From NCBI GenBank assembly GCA_964035795.1, contig OZ038324.1, positions 2,159,025 through 2,223,024 on the forward strand: a stretch of DNA of 64,000 bases, given 5' to 3'. Every line of letters starts with the position of its first letter. The stretch's first letter is position 1. This document shows, one piece after another, positions 54,205 to 64,000 of the stretch. The position numbers were made by a program, and so were the translations under genes. The notes below the pieces were generated by a model. That model saw only the letters and a list, made by a program, of their open reading frames with translations, was not told the origin of the DNA and ran no database searches. Source of the DNA: Pterobdella sp. o SKG-2022 (Eukaryota; Annelida; Clitellata; Hirudinida; Piscicolidae).

Positions 54205-54534
54205 GCATAAATCATTTAGTAAGTAAGACAACGTATTGCTCAAGGAATCCTGAAACCTAGCCAATTAAAATCTCGTAAAGCATTATCTGTTTAGTTTCGC
54301 ACATCTCGTTAATTATTATTATTATGATTACTATGATTTTTTTTTATTATTATAGTTTTTATTAATTAATGGAAATAGAATGATGTTTTTTTTGTTTTTT
54401 CTAATTATTTATTTAATCCATTTTTAAATCTTCTCTCAACAAAATTATCATATAACAATTATCACCATGAAAATTTTTAAAATAAAACGTAGACGAAACT
54501 GTTAAAGAAAGTCGATAAAACATATAATAAATAA

Positions 54535-54735
54535 AACAACTAACAATAAAACAAATAAGAAACAAAAAGCAACAACACTAATAAAAACAACAATAAAAAC
54601 AACAACAAAAAAAACCAAAACAATAATAAAAACAACAATAAAAACAGCAACAATAAAAACAACAATAATAAAAACAAAAAAAAAACAATAACAATAAAAA
54701 CAACAATAATAAAAACAAAAAAAAACAACAACATA
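54535..54735. repeat. AAAACAACAATAA-type low-complexity array
   Basis: Degenerate A-rich repeat with CAA and AAT words. Confidence 0.75.
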
Positions 54736-55527
54736 ATAATAATAAGAAGAAGAAGAAGAAGAGAAGTTTGTATAATTTAGATCTAGTGTCAAGTGTTTAT
54801 GGCAAAAGTCATAAAATTCATTCCATTTTAACTTTTATTTTATAATTATATATAATTAGGATCATCAAAATTATAACTTTCATTGTGATAATTATTTATA
54901 ACTATGATAATAAAAATTGAAATAATATTATTTTCAAAAAAAAGTCAAATAATTATATAAAGTTTACATTGAAATAATTTTTAAAAAACTTGGTTGAGAA
55001 AAAGTGGAAATGCTAAAAAAACAAAAAATAAACGAATAAAAATATTTTAATTGGTTAAAATTGGATCTACACTAAGGGGATCTCAACCCATGTGACTCGA
55101 AGATAAAAAAAGCAAATTATAAATAGAATTAACGAAAAAATAATAGCTTCAAGGAGCTTGAATTGACAACCAATTATCGAAAGTGTTTTCTTTCTAATTG
55201 AGCGAAATTCTTCGATGAAGGAAAAGAGATGGTTCTTCAAATTCTAAATTTTAATTTGATAATTATATATAATTATGACGCTAAAAAGTTATATTATTTT
55301 CAACATTAAATTAAATAAAAATATAAAGATTAGATTGGAATAATTAATTTTTAATATAAATAAAATTTAATAAAACAATTATTAATAAATAAAGCAATGC
55401 ATGGAGGCAGCACAATAGGGAAAACGTCTTTTTTAAACCCAAAAACAAACAACACAACCTCAAACACACAAGCAAAAATACACAAACAAAACCACACATA
55501 CACACACACACTCGCCAGATTAAGCTC

Positions 55528-55705
55528 TATATAAATGCAAAAGGCCTGAACTTAGTAACCGCACACGCCATTAAAACCGCACCAAACTCAGTCCACGTGA
55601 CTATACCGCTACTATTATCAATACCTGGGTACTGCTATGCTTGTCTCTGTACTATTGAGTGTATCAGTATTTATTTCTTTCTTTGCGTTATTATATCAGT
55701 GTTGA
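55528..55705 (+). promoter_or_regulatory. Possible TATA promoter and signal-peptide-like start
   Basis: TATATAAA at 55528-55535 is followed, about 100 bp on, by ATG at 55637 opening MLVSVLLSVSVFISFFALLY, then a stop two codons later unless spliced (GTATCA after codon 8 is a possible donor). The block is less A+T-rich than its surroundings. Weak evidence; no downstream exon found. Confidence 0.25.
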
Positions 55706-55709
55706 TACT

Positions 55710-56115
55710 ATTGTGGCTGTGTGTTTAACTGATTGAATGCACTACTGAATTTCTTTAGATATACAATAATTTTCTGCATCTGCATTATGTTCTGTAATGC
55801 AATGTGTGAAAGGGTGCTTATAAACTTCAAATATCACTATGTTTATGAAATCATTATATAATAACTAATATACTATACAGAAAATCAAAACACAGATATG
55901 AGAGCCAGTGTTTGGGGGTTGACACACAGAATATTTTGAATAAAATTTCTAAATGATATTATTTTTAAATAATATTAATATTTCTAAAAATAGATTGATT
56001 TAAATTTATATAGAAAACAACAACATCGTAACAAAAGGAAGAAGATGGGTACAATCTTAAATGTCTTTAATTCTATATTATTCTCTTGCTCTTGCAATTA
56101 TGCAAATATGTGGGA
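55710..56115. other. A+T-rich spacer, nothing seen
   Basis: No feature recognised. Confidence 0.4.
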
Positions 56116-56119
56116 TGGG

Positions 56120-56482
<363 letters not shown>

Positions 56483-57255
56483 AAATGTTTTTTTTTTAAT
56501 TTAATATAATATAAATTTGAATTGAAAGAGAATCAAAACAAAGTGATAAATGGGCGATATTAAATTTTGCGTCAAAAAAAATTTCTTTTAAGATTGTTAT
56601 TGCATTTTTAACCACCTCGTTTTTCATTTATTTTTCTGTTATTTTTTTTTATTATTGTTATTATTGTTGTTTTTTTTTATAGAAAAAAAGATTATTAACG
56701 ATACAAAATATTAAAAATTATTTGTTATTTAAATTTTCTTTTAGATCAAACGTTTCATCAATATTCAATATCAACACCAATAGTAGTGTTTGTTTCTAAT
56801 ATATTGATTTCCGGCTATTTCACGTCAACATTTTGTTCTTGCCCAAACGCGTAGCCGTTTTTTATTTTCGTCTCAAATTCGATTTATCATTTCAACTTAA
56901 TATCCTCCATATTTGTCATTTCAAAAATATTTTTCTACCGCTTCCTTATTATTTTCATTATTCTAATATTACCAGTGTTATTATTATTCTTATTTCCATC
57001 TTTATCTATATTATTTTTTTTATTATTATAAACATTATTTTTTTTTATTTTTATAACTATCATTATTTTTATTTATATGTTACAAAAACAAACATAAGTT
57101 CAAAAGTTATTAATAGACTAATCTTGAAAGCAAACATTTACAAAGAACTAAAATTTATGATGAGCGATAAAAAAGAATGTTCATACTTTTATATACAATA
57201 TCCTTTTGTATTGCTATTGTTAAATTATTTTTATTTCTATAATATTATGATTAAT
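56483..57255. other. A+T-rich spacer
   Basis: Only low-complexity open frames; no supported exon. Confidence 0.4.
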
Positions 57256-57258
57256 ATG

Positions 57259-57514
<256 letters not shown>

Positions 57515-57924
57515 ATTTGTATTGTTAAACTATTATTATTCCTATTATTATTATCACTATTTTCGTTGTTAATTATCATTACACTTATTATTTTTGTTGT
57601 TTTCATAATTTTCCGAAAGTTCAGAAATTCTCATTATTTTATAATGGTTAAAGAGGCTTAGAGACTTATAATAGCAACAACCGATGTGAGAAATATTAAC
57701 TCTACAGCTTCTATAAACTCTTATGACAACAGTTACACAATTATGCTTTCAACAAGCACCATTAAATCCAGTTGTTTATAGTTGTTATTTGCTATGTAAA
57801 TGTTCAAAGACTGTATTAGCTTTTATTTTTCCACCTCAACTTCCACATGAACCTTCGACTACCTTATCCTTTTTTGATGAGTCATATATATAATTAATTC
57901 TCCTTTTCAGATATAACCACAGTT

Positions 57925-58152
57925 CTAATTATTTTTCGCTATGCCTTTTTTTTCGATTTTTCCAATCTTATTCATGTTTATTTTGAGCGAGTCCATGTCA
58001 TTTATTAATGTATTGAGCAGAATTGAGGGTGGTCTGCCTCTTTTCCTCTTGGAATTCTTTAAAGCTTTTTCCAAGATGTTTTTGGCTGGTGGGTCATTGA
58101 ACATATGTGTCCCATCATTTAGACTCATCATATTGACGAGTCTTAAATTCAA
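57925..58152 (-). mobile_element. LINE C-terminal fragment
   Basis: The minus frame reads HMFNDPPAKNILEKALKNSK then RKRGRPPSILLNTLINDMDS, the post-RT basic segment (RGRP...L...D) seen also near 47060 in the inserted LINE. It is about 75 codons and isolated. Confidence 0.6.
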
Positions 58153-58344
58153 AATAATCTCTTTTCTAATTTGAAAATTTCTTAAACTTTAGGTTCCTGA
58201 TGTAAAAGTAGGATACAAAAATTCGTACCATGTCTAAAAAGATTTTGGAATACAATTATCTTTATTAATTGTTGGATAAGATTTTTTACTTTTAGATACC
58301 ATTATTACGATCATTGGTTATTAAATACTATTTATTATTATTAA

Positions 58345-58548
<204 letters not shown>

Positions 58549-58829
58549 ATATTTAAATACCAATATAACAAGATTGATTTTTTTATGTGGGAAGGCTTAA
58601 ATGCCGGGGTGTAATAGCAGATTGAAAGACTGCAGTGTGGATTTTATGGGCCATATTTTTGCGGGGTCTTCGAGTTTTTCTTATTTTGCAATAATAGGAG
58701 TTTCATGAACATAAGATAAGGATGAGGTTGGAATAATTAATCAAAAATTTCATCAACAAATTAATGGTGATAACTATAAATATCATGATCACCAAATAAA
58801 AATGAACTAATGAACCCTTATATAATTTA

Positions 58830-61335
58830 GAACGATATATCGGATCATTTGCCCATAATATTATCCCTAATTTCACCCAATAGGGTAACATCATATAAAC
58901 CATCAAATAATATATTTTCATATAATAGAGTATTATCATTAGATAACTTAAAACTATTTATTAATAACATAAAAAATAGTGGTTTATTTAGTGTATATTA
59001 TGATAATGTAAATGATAATTTTAATATATTTATAAGAACATTACTTCCTCGTTTTAAAAACAGTCTCACAAATAACATGAATAATCCTATTGTAAATTAT
59101 AATATCGAATGGATGACTTTTGGATTATTAAATTCTATAAATACTAAATCTAGATTATACAAAAACTATTCAAAAATCCAACTTCATTAAACAATAAAAA
59201 ATACACTATACATACTAAAATTCTTGAAAAAGTTATAAGACTAGCAAAACAAAATTATTTTAACTCAAAAGTCAGGGAATATAATAATAATCAAAATTAA
59301 CAATAGGAAGTTTCTAGATAGTCTAACTAATGATAGTAAGGTAGAAAACAATCAATACAATATAACACAAATGAACAGAATAAAGATTACTAATAAATAC
59401 AAACTAGCGGATATTTTCAATAACCATTTTTCTAACCTTGATCTCAATATAATTAAGGATAATAATAATGATCCTAGTAAAAATAATATTAATAATCCTA
59501 AGTTTATCCCATCCAACATTTCAGTTCTAGATAATCTTGATCACTATTTCAATTTTAATAATGTAGAAATTAATGATATTCTCTTTAGGTTAAAGCAAAT
59601 AAATAAATCACAATCTAACGATATTTATGGATATAACTATGGTTGTTTCAAAACTATTATATTATATAATACTCAATATTTTGTCAATTTAATTAATATG
59701 TCCTTTAAAGAAGGTGTATTTCCGGAAATTTTAAAAAACAGTAAAATTATACCTATATTAAAAAATAAAAGTAATAAGCAAGACTTAAACAATTATAAAC
59801 CAATTACAACAACTCCTATATTTTCAAAAATAACAGAAAAACTTGCCCATAACCAAATTTATAATTTTTTAGATAAAAATAAACTAATTAACAACAACCA
59901 ATATGGATTTCTCAAAAATAAATCAACAAACTCATGCTTAGATATGTTTAAATATAATATTGTAAAAAACTTGGAATTAAAAAATTTTTATATCAGTATT
60001 TTTTTTGATTGCATAAATTTCGATCTATTATTTGAAAAACTCCATAGACTTAATTTTTCATTATTATCAATTAAATGGATAGAATCTTATAGAAAAAACA
60101 GAAATCAAGTGGTTGATTTAAATGGGGTACAATCCAAACCTTTGATTAAATCTAGGGGAGTTCCCCAGGTTCAATATTAGGTCTTTTACTGTTTATCTTA
60201 TTTATTAATGATTTTCCTATCAACAATAATAAATACGATACACTCATTTATGCTGATGATATTCTCATTTCTTTTCCTATTACTAATGATAATTATGAAC
60301 AAATAAATAATGATATTAATAATGAATTAAATAGTATTAATAATTGGTTTAAAAATAATTATCTTATGTTACAAATAAAACTTATTATACTGTTTTCAAA
60401 AACATTGATACTAATTTCAATATAAATAATTTGAATTTTGTATTAGATAACAATCCTATTGCTTATAAAATCACTTTTAAATACTTGGGTATAATATTTG
60501 ATAATAATTTAAGTTTTAAACATCATATTGGCTATCTAGTGAATAAACTATACAAAATAAAGAGTAAAATATATTTCTTGAAAAAGACTTTCAAACTAAA
60601 TACTAAAACTCTCTTAAACTTGTATTTCTCTCTTTTTTACCCACATATTAATTATTGTAACACTGTTTGGGCATGTAATTATAAATCTAATATAAAACAA
60701 ATTCAAACACTACAAAACTTAACAATCAGAACTATCTTTAATTATCCATTTGATAAACATATTAATTATAAAGATTTAGAAATATTGAATATAAATAACA
60801 TAAATATATTACACACCTTAATATTTAGTTTTAAACATATAAATAAGCTTCCTGACTCTTTTTCTAACTTTTTTAACACTAGAACCTATAACTACAATAT
60901 AAGAAATTATAATAATTTAATTATAGAAAAATATAGAACTAATGAAAAGAAATTATCTCTAAGAGTAAAAGGTGCTAAATGCTGGAATCAATTACCAGAT
61001 AATCTTAAATCCATAAAATCATTAAAATTATTCAAAAATTATTGTGAAAAAATATATTCTAAGCAGCTCCAAGTTATAAATCTAGTCTGTTATTACTTTA
61101 TTTTTTATTTCATTCGATTTGAAATTTTTGTTTTGTTTTTTTTATGCCATTTCATTTACGGTATATCCTTAACCCTTGAAAGGCATGTTTTATTAATTTG
61201 ATTTGTTTCCATTTAAGCCATTTTCTTTTATTCTTATAAGTTGTTTTAGTTAGTTTTGCTATTTATTTCACTTCAACTTTTTGAGTTTCATGTAGTTGTT
61301 TATATCAATAAAAGAATTGTGTTGAAAAAAAAAAT
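58830..61335 (+). mobile_element. CR1-like LINE, 5'-truncated and inactive
   Basis: Begins within the endonuclease C-terminus (SDHLPI, 58838). The RT frame 59371-60178 has KLADIFNNHFSN, SKIIPILKNKSNKQDLNNYK, NNQYGFLKNKST and RGVPQ, then shifts. YADDILISF follows in the next frame at about 60250. The third frame (60431-61201) has FKYLGIIFDNNLSFKHHI, YPHINYCNTVWACNY and GAKCWNQLPDNLKSIKSL. The 3' end carries AATAAA and a short A run (about 61306-61335). The RT block A FFDC-INFD is degenerate. It is more A+T-rich than the other LINEs. Confidence 0.85.
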
Positions 61336-61339
61336 TAAA

Positions 61340-61950
61340 CATATTGAGTTAAAAAATTGGTTTGGAAGTCATGACAACAGAGATAACATTATGAATGTTG
61401 GAGATACATACTTATCAATAAATCCAGAGTGGGTTTATTAACAAAAAAAAACGAACAAACGACGAGTATAGTAGCAGGAAACTGTTATATTCTTTAAGAC
61501 AACTTGGGAAGCTTGGGAGCCCTTTATGATTGGGTCTGGGGCTTGTCAGATTGTTTTTTTAGAATAACTAACTTGTGTTATAATGAGACTTAGAGAATTC
61601 AGTGTTATGGAATTTAAACTGTTTAAGAGCTATAAAAGGTTTTAGGGAGTAACAGTGACGAAAAGTCACGGGATTTGAACTTGACCAATAAAAGATATGA
61701 AAAAAATTACAAACATAGAGTGAATACTTAATTGCTAATTTTTTTTTAATGAAAATTTTATAATGAGTGAAGAAATGTAGTTATCAGCAGAATTGTATTA
61801 ATATAATTATGAAAGATTATGAAGAATGCATAAAAATTGAACTTCACTAGTTCTTAGTATTTAAGGAATGAATTTGTAGCGAGATAGCATATAATGAATT
61901 AATATGGTTTAGATAAGGAAAATTTAATTAGGTCAAATTAATATAATTTA
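61340..61950. other. A+T-rich spacer
   Basis: No supported feature between the CR1-like and RTE-type elements. Confidence 0.4.
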
Positions 61951-61954
61951 ATTT

Positions 61955-64000
61955 ATGATGAATTACTCTAGAGAATTTTTACCAAGTTTTTCTAATAAGA
62001 AAGAGATTCCTTCTAGACAAGTACGTCGAAGAATCTTTCATCTCAAACTAAAAAAGACTGAAGCATTCCAAAAAACAGAATTGCAAGGAAATAGAGGACG
62101 ACAACAGAAAACCACCTCTAAAAACAAGATCAAATTCCATGATGCTAAGTCAGGTGAAGAAAATAGTGTATCTCTGCAAAACATGCATGAAGGGGAGCTG
62201 AAAATAGCTACATAGATTAGTAGAAGCTTAATAAACCCAGAATTCCTAGAGTGTGTGAAAAAGATGAGAAAGCATAATGTCAGTCTGATGGGTCTCACAG
62301 AAATAAGATGGGAAGGTCGAGATGATATTGAAGATGATGGATTTAGAATTGTAAATTCAGGAGGTGAAGAGAGTCAGCGAGGAGTAAGCTTATTGCTGTG
62401 TAAGGAGGCTGCAAAAGCAGTGAAAGAATTGGAGTGCATAAGTGATAGAATGATGATGGTGAGGTTGAGAGCAGATCCAGTAAACCTCAATGTAGTGGTA
62501 GCTTATATGCAAACTTCAGCTCATGTTGATGAAGAGGTGGAAGAAATCTATGAGCGGATTGAAGACAAGATGTGAGGTTTACCAAAAAAAGAGTACACCA
62601 TAATCTTGGGAGAAATTAATGCAGTGGTAGAACAAGAGAGTGATGGTATGGTTGTAGGTAATCATGGCCTGGGAACCAGAAATGAGACAGGCAGGCTTTT
62701 GATTGAATTCTCTCAAAGAAATAAGCTTTGCATCATGAATATCTGGCTCAAACAACCAAAACGGTGAGTATACACGTGGAAGGCTCTTGGAGACTGCAAC
62801 AAGTACCAGCTAGAGTGAAATATTGTACAAAACCTTTACAAGAACAGCTCATCCTGGAGCTGATGCGAATTCTGATCACAACATGGTTAGGATGAAAGTG
62901 CGTTTACGTTTGTAAAGACCACACCAAACAAAACACCGAGTTTTGTGGGACAAAGAAGCTCTAAAAAACTGTGAAACGGTGGAAAGTTTCAATAAAGAAA
63001 TAAACAATGCACTGGCTAAAAAATGTGATCAAATAAACGATGTGGAAAGTCAATGGTTGTGTTTAAAAGAAAGAATGATGCAAAGGCCCAAAAAAACGGT
63101 TGGAAGAAGAAAAGAAAAATCTCAAAAGAAACCGTGGGTGACGGAAGGAATGGTGGAGAAGATGCGAGAAAGAAGGTGGTGGGAGGAAATAGAAACTGAA
63201 AAAGGAAGACGTATGTACAGAAGGCTTAAAAACGTGCTCAGAAGAGAAACAGATAAAGCAAAAGAAGAGTGGTTCAAGGATCGATGTTCGGAAATTGAAA
63301 AACTGGAAGAGAGAAGCCAACAAGATCGCATGTACCACAAAGTTAAAGCTCTAGCTTTATCAGCAAAAACATGGAAAAAAAAACAGATGGTTGCTATTCT
63401 GAATGAAAACGGTGATTTGCTAACAGAACCGGAAGCAATAACTCATAGATAGAAAGCTTATATTGAACGTCTTTACAGCGCTCAAAACAAACTTGTTAGT
63501 TCAGAACTGGAAGATGAATCACGTGTAAATGGAGATTTTCTGGGACTCGGGTTGATTATCAGTGAAATATAAGAGGCAATGAAAAGGTTTGGTAGGAAGA
63601 AGGCAGAAGGATGTGATGGCATACTTGCAGAATTTCTACACGCTTTATGTACCGAACCATTGAAACAATTTATAAAGCTGTGTAAGAAAATTTATGAAGA
63701 GGGAGTATGGCCTATATCAGCTTTCAAAAGAAGTGCTTCTGGAAAAGAAAAGGAATGCCACTTGATGTGAAGATTTCAGAACCATCAGTCTAATATCTCA
63801 TGCCGCGAAAATGGTCTTGAGGATAATAAAAAGAAGACTAAAAACAAAAGCTGAAGAATTTTTAGAAAACGATCAGTTTGGATTCCGTAAGTAGAGAGGC
63901 ACGAGAGAAGCTATTGGAGTGATGAGGTGCCTAATGGAGCGCAGAATAGAATTAAATAAAGATCTATATGTGTGTTTCGTAGTTTATGAGAAAGCATTTG
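61955..64000 (+). mobile_element. RTE-type LINE (CFDP2-like), runs off right edge
   Basis: The AP-endonuclease is spread over broken frames: GELKIAT-stop-ISRSL, MRKHNVSLMGLTEIRWEG, FRIVNSGGEESQRGVSLLL, VNLNVVVAYMQTSAHVDEEV, TIILGEINAVV, GTRNETGRLLIEFSQRNKLC, VYTWKALGDCNKYQL and SDHNMVRMKV. The linker is WDKEALKNCETVESFNKEIN to about 63452. RT start: AEGCDGILAEFLHAL, ISLISHAAKMVLRIIKRRLK, NDQFGFRK and YEKAF at the edge. Multiple stops show it is dead. It is the same family as 42064-42594. Confidence 0.85.

Noticed and set aside
57925..58152. AT-hook protein (KRKRGRPP)
   Set aside because: The surrounding residues fit a LINE C-terminal tail better than a chromatin protein.

Overview
This is eukaryotic, animal DNA. 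It is strongly A+T-rich and full of microsatellites, dead non-LTR retrotransposons and tRNA-derived SINEs. Genes are split by short GT-AG introns. The best-supported gene is a fibrillar collagen with a COLF1 C-propeptide, which places the source in Metazoa. The very low G+C, compact introns and CR1-, RTE- and R2-type LINEs would suit a cnidarian, possibly a Hydra-like hydrozoan, but the species is an inference. One assembly gap of 200 N lies at 6301-6500.

Layout. The first 3 kb is low-complexity DNA. Two minus-strand genes follow. The first is the 5' half of a SCAMP (secretory carrier membrane protein) gene, exons at 3256-3980. The second is a complete four-exon gene for an unrecognised 134-residue protein (4600-5842), whose first intron holds a SINE and a fold-back element. 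From 6.5 to 19.3 kb I see only repeats, LINE scraps and a (TTAC)n array of about 1 kb. An initiator-tRNA-Met gene lies at 19297-19368 (minus). The collagen gene fills 20469-35579 (plus): I trace 52 exons giving one open frame of 1334 codons, including an uninterrupted Gly-X-Y helix of 1008 residues. Convergent to it, Rab33 occupies 36448-39709 (minus) in five exons (246 residues), with all five G motifs visible.

From 40.7 kb to the right edge the window is mainly retroelement graveyard. There are RTE-type fragments, an R2-like (restriction-like endonuclease) LINE 3' end split by a 3.2-kb endonuclease/RT LINE with a matching 13-bp target-site duplication, a fold-back inside that insert with its own 12-bp duplication, a CR1-like LINE at 58.8-61.3 kb, and a second RTE copy that runs off the right end. 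Around the nested LINEs are minus-strand mini-exons whose translation fits a BAK-type BH3 motif. They occur as two copies with identical length and phase.

How the parts relate: SCAMP and Rab33 are both membrane-traffic genes, while the collagen acts in the extracellular matrix. Nothing in the sequence shows that the genes work in one pathway. All gene models were assembled by eye from splice signals, phase and homology, not from transcripts.
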